Assembly (NCBI GenBank): GCA_027405735.1
Contig: JAPEHQ010000011.1
Span: forward strand, 1,550,001 to 1,614,000
Source: Mucor racemosus
Lineage: Eukaryota > Mucoromycota > Mucoromycetes > Mucorales > Mucoraceae
Reading direction: 5' to 3'
DNA: 64,000 nucleotides
Shown: positions 1 through 12,478 of the stretch, one piece after another
Numbering within the stretch: position 1 is the stretch's first letter
Layout: each line of letters starts with the position of its first letter
Notes under the pieces: model-generated
Seen by the model: only the letters and a program-made list of their open reading frames with translations
Told to the model about the DNA's origin: nothing
Databases searched by the model: none
Program-made: the position numbers and the translations under genes

Positions 1-1462
1 AAATGGTGAATATGATAATCATGACCAAGGGCACTAGCTGAAGGCCCATCAATCATTTGATTACATTGATGACAAACCTTTGCTGAAGGTCTGGTCTCGG
101 CTGTCGATTTAGCATTTATATTTGACAATGAAGAACGATTGGAAATATCAGGTCTTTTATATGATTCTTCTGTTCTAGATGGTGAAGGCGAGGGAAGATC
201 AGGTTTTTTACCAATAGATGGCTTTGGTTTGAGTGGAGGTGGTTTTCTTTGTTCCACATTTTGTTGTTGTGGTTGTTGTCTTTGTGTTGGTTTGTTGGTT
301 ATTGGATGATGATAATGTTCTTCACAATATGGCGTATTATCACGTACTAAAAATGATCCTCCAGTAAATGGTTTTTTACAATCCTATATACACAATTAAA
401 ATCAAATGTCTATTCAAAATATGTCTATAATATCAACATACTGTGCACACAAAACATGATTTATGCCATTCCTGATCTAAAGCATTAATGTATTCACCAG
501 ATATATATTGTCCGCAACCACTACATTTCTTTCCACAAATTTTCATGTAGTCCTCTTGACAATATGGTTTATCTTCATGTACCATAAATGCACTGTGATC
601 TCCAAACGGTTCTTTGCAAGCTGTACAACAGAAATGGCCTTCGTGATAATGTTTACCTAATGCACTAATTGCTTGCTGTATATAGAGCATTTAATATCCA
701 TACAGCAGCTCTTAATTTGTATATTACCTGTTCAATAGGATCATGGCAAAAATCGCAATGCAAACTGAAAAGATTCTGATAATCCTTTTTACAATACGGC
801 TGTTCGTTCTTTTCGAAGAACTGCTCTTTCTCCAATGGTTTATGACATGTTGAACAAGTGAAGCAATGTGCATGCCATATTTGATCTAGAGCTGATACCA
901 CAGAACCCTCAATTGGTTCATGACATTTTGGACAATCGAGACCAGCATAAATAGGGTTTAAAGTGCTTACTCTTTCCTTTGTTGGTTTTTGGGGTCTTGG
1001 ACTATTGGGTACAGCGGGTGGTGGTGTTGAGGGTGAAACAGTAGGCAATGGAGGAGGTAAAGGCGGTGATAATTTTGGTTTTGGTTGAACAGGTGGTTTG
1101 TAAGAATACGATCTCGGTGTTAAAGACGCTTCAAAAGCATCTGGTCGAGATTTAGTATTAAAATTAGGTTTTGTTGAAGATATGGCTGGTTTTGGTGTTT
1201 CGGGGAACGCAGGCGTAACGGTTTGAGTTGCATTCATTACAGTACCAGTAGCATTGCGTAAACGTTTCATTCTATCTTGTATAGTTCCATAAGCTTCCTG
1301 GTCTATTTCTTGTTGTTGTTGTTGCTGTTGTTGTTCTTGAACTGATAACTTGCTCATGGGATATATAAGCTCGCTACGAATACTATTATAATTATTTTGG
1401 CTTGGCTCCTTTTTACCATTATTGTTGCTTGAAGGTAAGCCATTGAGATAATTCTCTGTCAT
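1..1462 (-). CDS. Paxillin-like LIM-domain protein (3' end outside window)
   Basis: Three visible exons on the minus strand: 1462-728, 675-442 and 383-1 (continues past the window). Introns are GT-AG and phase 0. The first ~175 residues are low complexity: a polyQ run near residue 44 and a proline-rich stretch near 130-160. Then follow LIM domains at about 177-232, 236-292 and 295-350 with regular Cys/His spacing (for example CPKC...HCFTC...C and CSGC...CFVC). A second proline-rich linker leads to a fourth LIM motif (CHQC) cut by position 1. Multiple LIMs after a proline-rich N-terminus resemble paxillin/Pxl1 scaffolds that link actin and Rho signalling at growth or division sites; that role is inferred. 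It could also be another multi-LIM fungal protein, such as a Rga/Lrg type whose RhoGAP domain would lie off-window. It diverges from the GH9 gene. Confidence 0.85.
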
Positions 1463-2617
1463 TTTGAAAAAGATGAGTTACTTGTACAAAATCAAAGAAA
1501 AAAGATAAAAAGTTGCTCTTTTACCAAGTTGGTCTTTGGTCATATATGACATAATGATTATTAAGTCTGTCTTGGAACCGAGGCGAGATTTGTTGAAAAA
1601 TAAAAAAAATAAAAGAAACTTTCAGGATTCACTTTTTTAAACCCTTTTATGGAGATCCTAAACAAAACAACTATTTTGCATCTCCGTGTTTCTTTTGCTC
1701 TACAACATCTTGGCAATCTGCATACAAACTAATCTTTTATAATGGTCTAAGGTGTAGTTTTGGTTGTTATTATCCTCTTATAATTTGTTATTTTTTATTT
1801 CGTAGCTGTGCAACATTATATTAGGACATTTTGTCGTTTTTTTCAATAGATTTCAGGAGATGGCTAAACTTTAAAACGTTTTCCTGGATGTTTAAGCATG
1901 TATAAATAGGTTTCAACAATTTTATTACATTTATATACAAGTCTAATGTATATTAACATTTTTCTAATTTTCTATTTCAATATTATAAACTTATTTGATT
2001 TGCATTTATTTGTTCAAAACTTGGTTTTTACACGGAATGGCTTCTTTCGGATGATTGAAATTCCGGTTTTTGATTCTATATCAATGCAATCATTCATGGC
2101 CATAAAACTCTGAGAACACTTGCATAATTTGATCAATGAATATATTGTTGTATTTAGTATACTAGTTTGAGTATAGTGAATGCGAAAGAATAATGAAACA
2201 TTATTATATAGTTAAGTATTTGAGTCAAAGGAACTTTCCAGGAACTGAAAAAATCGGATTTCATCGAAGATTTATAGCAGAAAACGGCCCTTTATACTAT
2301 AAAAATTATCTAAATTATAAAAGTATTTACTTTGAATGTACACAATAATGGTCACTCATATTTATGAATATATAATATGCATGTATGCATGGCTGATGTA
2401 AGACTTGATGAATGTGGATTCCCCTCAAAATGATATTATATAAAATGCCATTTGACACTTCAAAAAGTTAATTGCTCTTTTCTCGTTTGGATATAGCTTG
2501 TTCTAAATCTGTAATCTGTGATTTGTAGTCTTTTATCTATTATATATATATACATAAATTTTTAATTTAAAGCATTAATATACAGCCATCAAATTGTCAA
2601 CATATTCAAATCATTTT
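1463..2617. other. Intergenic region between divergent LIM and GH9 genes
   Basis: No convincing coding sequence. AT-rich spacer that must hold both promoters. A TATATATATA run lies at about 2541-2550, some 70 bp upstream of the GH9 start. No repeat family recognised elsewhere in the window is present here. Confidence 0.6.
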
Positions 2618-5364
2618 ATGAAGCTAAAAGTTTTCATTGCCACTATAATATCAGTAATTTGGCATTCAATTGCCATTCATGCAGCAATAATCGATAGACG
2701 ATCATCGTTTACCCTTTCTCCTACTGTACAAATCCCTAGTCCTGAATATGTAAAGCTCCTGAATCATTCCATCTTATTTTTTGAAGCCCAACGATCTGGA
2801 AAGTTACCTGATGATAATCGAGTTTCATGGTAAATTTAGAAATGTGTGATAATCTGTAAAAACGCATTGACCTTTGTATAATCGAATAGGAGACATGATT
2901 CTGCTCTTTCAGACGGATCTGATGTCGATATTGATCTTTCAGGTGTAAGTTTTGGAAATGTATGATCTTTTCCCCCTTTTTTCAAATTTCATTTAACATT
3001 TGTAGGGATATTATGATGCCGGCGATTATTTAAAGGTAATTTATAATGTTTCAATCTGATACGTACCTAAAAGTTAAAACTATTGTATGTGTAGTTCACA
3101 TTTCCTTTAAGTTACACGACGTTCGTGTTATGCTGGGGAGGTATTTGAATATAATAACAACAAAGGGTAATTCCTTAATATCTGTTAATGAACAACGTGT
3201 ATATTTAGGCACTGACTACATTCAGGGCTATCAATTAGCAAATCAAACAAAGTACCTAACAAGTCAAATAAGATGGGTATATATATATCTTACGCTCGAA
3301 TTATTGATATAGTTTTAAATATGTGTGTATAGGCGACAGAGTGGTTAATAAAAGCTCATCCGTTGCCCTCTACATTATTTGTTCAGGTATAAAATTGATC
3401 ATTCATCAACGAGAGTCTTATTAATGCTTATATAGGTTGGAGATGTTGAAATAGATAATGATTCTTTTGGTATTTTCAATATAATCTTATATATAATTCA
3501 ATAATAACGGTTTATGTGTAGGCCCTGATTCTGAAATACAAAATCCTCGACCAAGTTATCAAATTAATGAAACAGATTTTGGTACAGATGCAGCGGCAAT
3601 GGCAGGTATAACAGACTCATTGCTATGCTAGTAATGATCTCATGATATGTCGAATATCAATTTTTAACATGTACCTTACTGTAGCCACGGCATTTGCAAG
3701 CGCTGCAATATTTTTCAATAATTTAGCGGATGTAACGAACGAAAACGAGGATGACGGGAAATATGCAGATACATTGCTTGAGCATGCAATTCAACTCTAT
3801 TCTGCTGCTCGTACTATATTACCCTATTCGAGATATCACAAATCTGTACCCACCATGAAACATGTTTATAGCAGTTCAGGTATAATTAAAAGAACTTATC
3901 CAAGCGTTAGTTTTCTGTATATTTAGTGTTATTTTTTATTAGGGTACGTGGATGAACTACTACTGGCTGGCGTTGTACTTTACAAAGCTACGAAACAGCA
4001 ATCGTATCTAGATGAAACTTTAAAAATGTACAGAGAAACAAAAGGATTGAATAGCCATACAGAACCTTTAGATTGGGATAACAAGGTTTTTATTGCATAA
4101 TGTTTTAAAGAAATTATGAGTATTAACTATACATGCAGTGGGGAGCACTTTATCTTTTATTAGCAGAAGTAACATTAGATTATCCGGATCAGGATGAAGC
4201 TTCGCTGGCTCGTGTTGATGCAGAAATGTATTTGGATGGAATTGTGAGTGGTACAACAGTAAATAAAACTAATGGGGGATTACTCTTCTGGGACGAATAT
4301 AGGTAATCACATCTTTAGATTTTGTAGTATCTATTGAACTGATATTTACTTATTTATAGTATAGAGAATAGTAATTCGATTGCAATGAGCACAAGCTTTT
4401 TGCTTTTATCCTACTCGGCTAAAATTCTTCGACCTTTAGTGGAAAATAGTTCAGATAAAGATTCATTTCTAACAAAAGCTCAAGGATATGAAGGTAATTA
4501 ATTTGTTGTATGTGTATTTACTACATGATAACAAATTATTTACAATTACAGACTTTGCAAACAGCCAGATCAACTATATATTTGGAAAGAATCCCTTAAA
4601 TCAAAACTATATAGTGGGTGAGAGATCAAATTCACCCAAGTTTCCACATTCTGCACCAGCGAGTGGATTTAGTTCCCTGAAAGAAGCTTTGAAACACCCT
4701 CAAGACATTTCCCGTGCTCATACAATATATGGAGGTAAGGCGCATAGCCGAAATTGAAGTTTTCTATACTCAAAACATGAAAAAAAAATTCACAGCACTA
4801 GTTGGAGGACCATCAAAAAATGATTCGTTTGCAGATGTTCGATTAGATTGGTCTCAAACTGAGGTAGCATTAGATTATAACGCTCCATACCAAAATATTC
4901 TGGCATATCAAGTAATGTTTCATGCAGAAGATCCATTTTATATGACAGGTAATGATGGAAGCTCTCCTTATGTGGGCGAATTCCAAAATTCTGGTAAACT
5001 ACCTGCTTGGGGCTTCGCATTAGCTATTGTTCTTCCTGTAATGGTTCTTTTGGGCATCGCTGTTGGAGCATTCGTACTGATTAGACGTCGTCAAAGAGAT
5101 CGCGAAATTCAAGAAGAAGTTATTTATGCTATTCATAGTGCCAAGAATAGACATCATTCAAGAGAAATGGAGGAACAAAGAAGACCTGTTAAACAGTTAA
5201 ATGTCATGAATGATTCTTCCAGCCAAATGCCTTTGAACGCTACCGTAGGCGGCGTTGGGTCAGCAAGTATTTCAAATGAGAAGATTGATTTACCGGTTTG
5301 TAAGAATGAAAACATTTCTTCGTCTTCAATGTTGGATAAAAAGAGTGAACACGAACATCTTTAG
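2618..5364 (+). CDS. Glycoside hydrolase family 9 endoglucanase with C-terminal membrane anchor
   Basis: Fourteen phase-consistent exons give 656 residues: 2618-2829, 2890-2944, 3006-3035, 3095-3140, 3209-3276, 3333-3386, 3436-3469, 3522-3605, 3685-3879, 3943-4085, 4139-4302, 4360-4493, 4552-4734, 4796-5364. I start at the ATG opening MKLKVF, which gives a signal peptide. GH9 hallmarks: VSWRHDSALSDGSD, then GGYYDAGD with the catalytic base/nucleophile aspartates, later NPLNQNYIVG, and TEVALDYNAPYQ with the proton-donor Glu. The family inverts beta-1,4-glucan bonds. After the catalytic domain comes one hydrophobic span (LPAWGFALAIVLPVMVLLGI) followed by RRRQRDR and an ~85-residue Ser-rich cytosolic tail, so the enzyme is probably displayed on the plasma membrane. 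The intron after 4085 has an atypical donor (GTTTTT). Confidence 0.93.
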
Positions 5365-5629
5365 AACAAGCATCATAAGTACATTATTTTTTATATGAAT
5401 ACAATAATATCATTGTACATTTTGTTTATATGCAACCAATAAATTATCTCGATATGAAATAACTTTGCACTCACTTAGCGTTTTGGCAACAAGTAAAGTA
5501 TTGTATCATTTAAGACATATTATTTATATAGTGCATCATTTTATTTGTCAAACTTCAATGTTTGGATCAATATGAACCAAAAGTGTAATTATACATATAT
5601 ATTTATGATCACTGTAGCTCAAATTTTTA

Positions 5630-7560
5630 TTTTTGTAGATATCTGGTCGAGCAAAAATGAAATTTTCATAGTTTTCAATCTTCAACATCGGAGCGTGCTC
5701 TCTTTTCTATAGCTAACTTCATACTAAACATTTTTAGAATATACTTTAGACACTACTAAACAGACATAAATTGGTCGCATTATGCTACCTATTCCTAAAT
5801 TTATTTTATATCTCACAAAGGCTAAAAAAAAAAACGCGTAAAATTCACTGCTTTTTCCTTGAAAACTGGGTCTCACTTTTCATCTCTGCTCTACTTTTTG
5901 TTTTCACTAGATAACACCAAGAAAAAATTATATGCCAATGTACCTGAGATGAACAGCTTTAATTTAAAAATAAATATTCCGAAATATCCTATTTTTTGCA
6001 GTTGGTATTAATTTTTCAGTGCTAATGTTTCAGATTTTTTACGTGTATTTCACTGCTAATGGATTGAAAACTTTGAGGTTTCATATCTCTAGGAACAATT
6101 AAGCTATACTAATACTTCCTAATAATAAAACTTACTTGTTTTAAAGCGCTCTATAACATATTTTAATATAAAAAGATTCTGAGCACTTTTATTTTTTTTC
6201 ATTTTTTTGGCATTTCTATAGTAGATTTCAAAATATTGGTTAAATTGAGCAATGCTTTTTTTACATTTATATCATCAAGCTTGTTGAGCTCTTTTAGACC
6301 CAATTTAGTTTTTTTAAAAATATTGATTTTTCGTGGAGATATCTTCAAAAATGTGTACAAAAAGGTACCTCCATTTCTGGCGTCCATTTTCCCCTTGTAT
6401 ACCCTCATCCCAAATTCTGAAACTGAAAAAAAATTGGACAAAACTTTTGATTTCTCTACGAAAAATGTAGCTAAAAACTTAAATAATAGCTCGATCGATA
6501 GATAATTTTTTTGCACATCATTACCATTTATTATATTTTAAATATACTTATAAAAAGTGTTCTGTATCTTCAAAAAACCTTCAAATTTTCAATTGCATTT
6601 TGCGCAAACTTTTATGTGAAACATTTTTTCAAATTTTATATAGATGGATTTAGAATTTAAAACTGTACAAAAACCATTTAATACGCTAGGTCTACTCACT
6701 TTGCAGTTCATGAGCATTTAAACAATTTTGTTTTTTGAATCATTTTTCGTCCTTTTTTTCATAACGATTTTGGGGCCCCGTTATGATAGGTTATAAGCTG
6801 TGATAAAAACTATTATTTTAATTATTTCGACGAAAAATCAATATTTTTTGCTGAAACAAAAATTGCAGAGTAGTTTTGAGCTGGATCTATCTTTTGAGTA
6901 TAAAAAATTAATACCTCAATTTAAGTGCTCCATTTTCCATAATCAATTTTAGGTCAATCTTAGTCAATTGTCTGGTCAATATTTGGCCAGTGCGCTTATA
7001 TACTGGTATTGATATTTCTATTTCCCGAGAGATATCAATGATCTATAGAAGGAACATACATCTACGTTGAATGTTTTACATAATTCGACTCAATATTGGT
7101 CGAAACCTTTTGAAAGCCATTTAAAACTCACTTTTCACAACCGTAAAAAATCGACAACGAAAACCAATATTTCAGCAAATTTCGAACCTAATAACTTCCG
7201 ACTTTAGGTTAGAGTAGGGACACATCTCTGAGACGCCGATCGCAAAGGGCAACGTTCATAATCTACAGTCTACTGTGTGTCGAGTGTCGAGAAAACCATC
7301 GCCAAAGTGCACATATAGCGCTTGCATGAGCGCATCCATTTGCGGAGAAAAAATGAGCTTATATAAGAACATCGGTGCTCTCAAAAGCGCATCCAGGAGG
7401 CCATAGTGGATATATGTATGGGCTATTCTAGATATTTTTTGAAAGTTTTTAATATAAAACCAAATAATGGTTTGAAATTGAATTTTGAAGTTGCATTTAA
7501 TTTGCAATAAAGTTATAAATAATATACCTTGATCTGATTATCTAACAGCTGTTTTTGAAG
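5630..7560. repeat. Dispersed repeat family A, copy 1 (most complete uninterrupted copy)
   Basis: About 1.9 kb that recurs at 19013-24545 (interrupted), 33030-35030, 41146-42845 (interrupted) and 53911-54945 (partial). Shared landmarks are CTTCAACATCGGAGCG near 5682, TACCCTCATCCCAAATTCTG near 6400, and a CGACGAAAAATCAATA block near 6828. Copies differ by point changes and small indels, so this is an old family. No transposase recognised. A minus-strand reading frame at about 6199-6516 is kept open in other copies (see findings). This copy gives empty sites for several later insertions in its relatives. Confidence 0.8.
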
Positions 7561-8513
7561 GAATTTAGCACAGGTTTCAAAAAAAAAAATCTCTCTTCCT
7601 CTGCTTAAAAAAATTAAAGCAGCTGGAAAAAAAATGCTCGTATACAATCAATGAATGTCGATTTAAATAATCGCAAGCAAATTAATGAAAGAAAAATATC
7701 AAAAATTGTAAACCTTTATTTCTCAAATGAGTTGATTTATACTGATAATCCGCAATTAATAGTCAAATGAATAATAAACTGGGTACCTTTTAAATTTTCA
7801 AAAGATATAAGCTTTTTATGGCATTATTGATAAACAAAGATATTATGACTTAAATACAAACCTAAATGGTATAGAAAATCTGTATTTATAAAAGTAGTGC
7901 TGTAAATTGTGTTTTCGTGGAGATACACTGCAGCGAAAACCTAACTTTTAATCTATAAAAAATCAAACCCCAGGGTTTAGAAAATTTATAGTAGCTCAAA
8001 ATCAAGTAAAATACAAAAGAAAATTAACTAAACTTATTTAAATTATCTGCAGTGTATTATCGAGTTTTTTATTTTGCTTTTTTTCCTTAAAAAGTTGGTG
8101 AAAAATGATCATAATATGGCCTTGTTAAATTTTAAGAAATAAGATTTTGGCTCCAATTTATGCAGTTGAAAATTCAAGTTTTATACAAATTAGTATTGGT
8201 GTCGAGCCGGGTTTTGCGAGCCAAATTTACTAGTATAAGCTGGGCTCGACTACAACCCACTGGCTACTATAAATAATGGAATCACTTATTTTGCACAGTG
8301 CCTTATGAACATTCTCAAAATATGGATTATGTATAACAACATGCTTCGATTTTGAAAAAAAAAGGATCGAGATTTATGTAAAAATACCAATAACCACCTA
8401 CAATTCTTCATATGGTATCACGCTATTGTTAAGTCAAGGGATAATTGATTTGAAAATTGAAATTCGTTCAATTGATTTTTATTCGCAAGCTAATTTAGTA
8501 AACACTCTTTCAT
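7561..8513. other. Gene-free spacer with a short hairpin repeat
   Basis: AT-rich, no supported gene. At about 8200-8240 lies a ~40-bp sequence containing GTCGAGCCGGGTTTTG that recurs with few changes at about 43576-43618. In this copy GTCGAGCC pairs with GGCTCGAC at about 8246-8253, giving a potential hairpin. Its identity is unknown. Confidence 0.5.
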
Positions 8514-9892
8514 TTATATTCCACATTTTGACAAAGTATCCTTCCACAATGCATCAATATCATTTTTCTTTCCATTAATGTTGACATCAGGGACAGTTTG
8601 AGTACGTCCATTAGCCCAATAAGTACCACTTTCTCCTACATCCTTCTGCAAACACAATTGCAACGGTGTTTGACTTCCTTCTTTTGGTGTCAGCATGATG
8701 AAATCAAATAATTTGGATACAAATGGTAAATTAAAAACTGTTGTATGAGCAAATAATCTTGTACGAACTGTTCCAGGATGATAAGCTGTTATATCAATGT
8801 TAATTTGCTGCTACAAATACGATAGTTTCAAATACCCCTACCGTATACTTTCACACGAGTTGATTTAGCTAATCGTGAGACAATTTGAGCAACACAGGCT
8901 TTACTATAAGCGTAATGTTCCAATCCATCTAATCCATATGTGCAAGATGGAAAAGTAGTATCAAGGTCGTTGATAGCATATAACGTAGAGCTAGACGCAA
9001 ATAAAACCCTTCCAGATTTAGTATCCATCCATGGCAACAGTGATTGTGTTAATAAGACTGGAGATAGAAAATTCTGTTGTATTGTTGTTTAAAAAACAGC
9101 TGCTTTTGTACATTTTCATGTTACTTACTGTTTGACATTGTGTCTCGTATCCGTCTTTTGTCGATTTACATGGAATATTCATGATACCAGCATTATCTAT
9201 TCAAATGAAGTATGAATGAGATTCATGTAGATAATTAAAGAGTTAATGCTTACTAATTAGCAGCTGTATCTCATATTGTGGAGTTCTCTTTTTGATCTGT
9301 GCCACGAAATTCTTGACAGATTTGAATAGAGTTAAATCAACGTCAATACATGACACTTTATCTGATCCAGTTTGTTTCTTTAAATCGTCCATCACATTTT
9401 GACATAATTCCGTTGAACGAGTGCCTTTTTTTTTCATTTTATCAGATCAAATTCCATTGCTTTTCAATTAATATTACCTATAATGACATGAAATCCAGCA
9501 TCAAGTAAACCTTTGCATATCTCCACTCCAATGCCCGAGTCCCCGCCTGTAATTACTGCTGTCTTTGGTTTTGTATTTTCATATGATTGAACCAACGTGT
9601 CGACTTGGTGTTCATTCATCTGTTGAGAAAGTGAATTTTTAAGCAATCCACGTTTACATAAAGCAATATAAATTGTTTCAAATATACCAATTAGGTAAAC
9701 TCTAATAAAAACTGGAGCCCATGTCCATCTATTACAGACAATATTTATTGCTTCAAGTCTACAATCTGATTCTCGTACAGAAGATGTAATAGATGTGTGT
9801 ATTTTCTTGGATATTTCATTAACCTGAATGATGTTTTGTATCAAAAAATAAAGAAATAATGAAATACTAAAACTAGAAAGTAGTAAAAGCAT
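8514..9892 (-). CDS. Membrane-anchored short-chain dehydrogenase/reductase (retinol dehydrogenase-like)
   Basis: Five exons, minus strand: 9892-9478, 9424-9254, 9196-9129, 9073-8849, 8810-8514; 391 residues, all phases consistent. A hydrophobic N-terminus (LLLLLSSFSISLFLYFLI) suggests a membrane anchor. Classical SDR motifs follow: TGGDSGIG for cofactor binding, NNAG created by splicing exon 2 to exon 3, a catalytic SSS, YAYSK with the Tyr-Lys pair, and HPGTVRT. The family uses NAD(P)(H) to oxidise or reduce alcohols/ketones, often retinoid- or lipid-like substrates; the real substrate cannot be read here. The exon 4/5 junction uses GTATAC and is the least certain. Head-to-head with the m-AAA protease gene, 176 bp apart. 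Confidence 0.88.
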
Positions 9893-10068
9893 ATTTATTT
9901 GTTTGTTAAGGTGAAAAGCAAACTTTTCCCATTATCATTTTGGTTGCGATCTTTATAATTGATTCACCCCGACCACCAAAAAGAAAAAAAAAAGAAAAAG
10001 CCCAGCATAAACTTATATTTGCTGGTAACAAAACTGAATGCCTTTATTTCACTTTTACTCACAATTAA
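9893..10068. promoter_or_regulatory. Shared divergent promoter region, SDR / m-AAA protease
   Basis: Only 176 bp separate the two start codons. The stretch holds an A-rich tract (about 9978-10001) and CCCCGACCACCAAAAAG. No specific factor site can be assigned. Confidence 0.5.
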
Positions 10069-12315
10069 ATGTTAAACCGTTTATCTGTATCAAAAAATAA
10101 ATGCTTGAAAGATATTTCAATTCTGAAATATCATAAACCTTTAATTTCTAATCAATGTCGAATTAGACAATTCACAACGTCAAAAAGTAATGCTGCAAAA
10201 AATGAACACCCGAACAATGTGCCCAAAGGATTCGAAAAGTTCTTTAATAATAGTCGTAAAAAGTATAATGGTAAAGCGTCTTTTCAATCAAATCAATCAA
10301 AGCAAGGCAATGGCAAGCCACCAACACCCAACAATAATAATAATCTGGTTACATTGGGCCCAATTCTTGCAGCTTCTATCCTGCTTTGGTCTCTTCTAGG
10401 TATCAACAGTAAAGGAGGCTTCCGAGAAGTAACATTTCAAGACTTTAAATCAGCTTTACTAGAAAAGGGGCTTGTTAAAGAACTCAATGTAATGAACAAG
10501 AGTTATGTTCAAGTAGTATTGCGACCAGAATCAAAATCGTATCTAGCAGAAGATCCCAATACCATATTTTATTTTAGTATTGGATCTGTTGATCATTTCG
10601 AGAATCAAATGGAAAGCTGTCAAGATAAATTAGGCATTCCAGATAATGAGCGTATACCTATTTCATATCATACCACTGGAAATCTCGGCAACGCATTAGT
10701 CCAGTTTGTACCCACGTTATTACTCATTGGTTTTTTCATCTATATGGGTCGTCGTGCTGCAGGAGCTGGTGGTATGGGCCAATCAGGTGGTATATTTGGC
10801 ATTGGAAAGAGTAAAGCTAAATTATTTGACAAGGAAACCGATGTCAATGTAAAATTTAAAGATGTTGCTGGCGCAGATGAAGCCAAGGAAGAAATCATGG
10901 AATTTGTCAAGTTTCTGAAAGATCCCAAACGATTTGAAAAATTGGGTGCTACCATTCCTAAAGGTGCCATTCTATCCGGTCCTCCTGGAACAGGAAAAAC
11001 TCTTTTAGCCAAAGCAACTGCTGGTGAAGCTGGTGTTCCGTTTTTTAGTGTATCTGGTTCAGAGTTTGTAGAAATGTTTGTGGGCGTTGGCTCGTCTCGG
11101 GTGCGGGATCTTTTTGATACAGCAAAGAAAAATGCACCATGTATTATCTTCATTGATGAAGTTGATGCTATTGGAAAATCAAGAGGAAAAGGGGGACAAA
11201 TAGGAGGCGGAAATGATGAACGAGAAAGTACACTGAATCAATTATTAGTAGAAATGGATGGCTTCAATTCCAATGATCATGTTGTGGTCCTTGCAGGCAC
11301 TAATCGACCTGACGTATTAGATCCAGCATTACTTCGACCTGGACGTTTTGATCGACATGTTGTTATCGATAAACCTGATATTCTTGGTAGAGCTGAGATA
11401 TTCAAAGTTCATTTGAAACCATTAAAAGTCGATAGTTCATTAGATATTCCAGATTTAGCGAAAAAATTAGCATCTTATACACCTGGATTTGCTGGAGCAG
11501 ACATTCATAATGTGTGTAATGAAGCAGCCCTTTTAGCAGCACGTAATGGTAAAGATGAAGTAACGGAAATTGACTTTGAAGCGTCGATCGAAAGGGTTAT
11601 TGCAGGCATAGAAAAGAAATCTCGGGTACTTTCACCAGAAGAAAAGAAAACTGTAGCATATCATGAAGCTGGTCATGCAATTGCTGGATGGTATTTGAAA
11701 TATGCAGAGCCACTATTGAAAGTTTCAATTATTCCAAGAAATAGCAGTGCACTTGGATATGCCCAATATTTACCTAAAGATCAATATCTTTATTCCAAAT
11801 TGCAACTTTTAGACAGAATGTGTGTTGCACTAGGCGGAAGAGTATCGGAAACCTTATTTTTTGAGTCAATTACTACGGGAGCTCAAGATGATTTGAAAAA
11901 AGTAACACAAATGGCATATTCCCAAGTTGCTGTTTTTGGTATGAATAAAGAACTTGGCCCCATGTCTTACCAACAAGATGATAATGAAGCTCATTTCCAA
12001 AAACCTTACTCTGAAAAAACTGGATCACTAATTGATGATGAAGCTAGAAAGATGGTATCTCAAGCATTAGATAGAACGACAAAATTATTAACGTCCAAAA
12101 AAGATGAGATTGAAAAGGTTGCTCAATTATTATTGACAAAAGAGGTGCTTACGAGACAAGGTAAATGTACATTTAAGAAAGAATCTGATAACTCAAACTG
12201 ATGAAAAATTACTATTCTAGATATGGAATCTTTACTAGGTAAACGTCCTTTTTCCTCAGATACAACACCTCTAGAAAAGTCTATTACAGAAATAAAAGAT
12301 CAAGAAGAACAATAA
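10069..12315 (+). CDS. Mitochondrial m-AAA protease subunit (Yta10/Yta12/AFG3L2-like)
   Basis: Two exons, 10069-12160 and 12221-12315, give 728 residues. The second exon matters: reading through gives an unlike tail, whereas splicing gives [15 protein letters not shown], the conserved end of this family. Features in order: basic N-terminus suitable as a mitochondrial presequence, VPKGFEKFF motif, TM1 about 94-111, TM2 about 213-226, AAA domain with Walker A GPPGTGKT (304-311), Walker [10 protein letters not shown] (359-367) and [11 protein letters not shown], then the M41 peptidase site HEAGH (532-536). The inner-membrane hexamer degrades misfolded membrane proteins and processes bL32m and other substrates in yeast and mammals. 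Which of the two fungal paralogues this is cannot be settled by eye. Confidence 0.96.
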
Positions 12316-12357
12316 AATAAAAACAAATATTTTTTTTTCAGTTCAAGGATAATTTAG

Positions 12358-12385
12358 CACCCGGTGGGCACACCCGGTGGGAACG
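12358..12385. repeat. CACCCGGTGGG direct repeat upstream of the DUF423 gene
   Basis: Two adjacent CACCCGGTGGG copies lie in otherwise AT-rich DNA about 100 bp before the next start codon, followed by a G-rich run (AACGGGGGAGAAGG). CACCCGGTG is itself palindromic (CACCGGGTG on the other strand, offset). Could be a promoter element; function unknown. Confidence 0.4.
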
Positions 12386-12478
12386 GGGGAGAAGGAGAGT
12401 GGGGGTCAATTACATAAATTTGCATTTCTCGTGAAATTATTTTTCTCTTTTTCCATCATATATATTAATTCCAGGAAA

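Noticed and set aside
2594..2617. Upstream in-frame TTG start for the GH9 gene
   Set aside because: TTG is an unlikely eukaryotic start; the ATG at 2618 directly begins a signal peptide.
10740..11153. 137-codon minus ORF inside the m-AAA gene
   Set aside because: Lies entirely opposite the AAA domain coding sequence and has no recognisable features.
12161..12201. Read-through end of the m-AAA protein ([13 protein letters not shown])
   Set aside because: This is intron; splicing at 12161/12220 restores the conserved family C-terminus.
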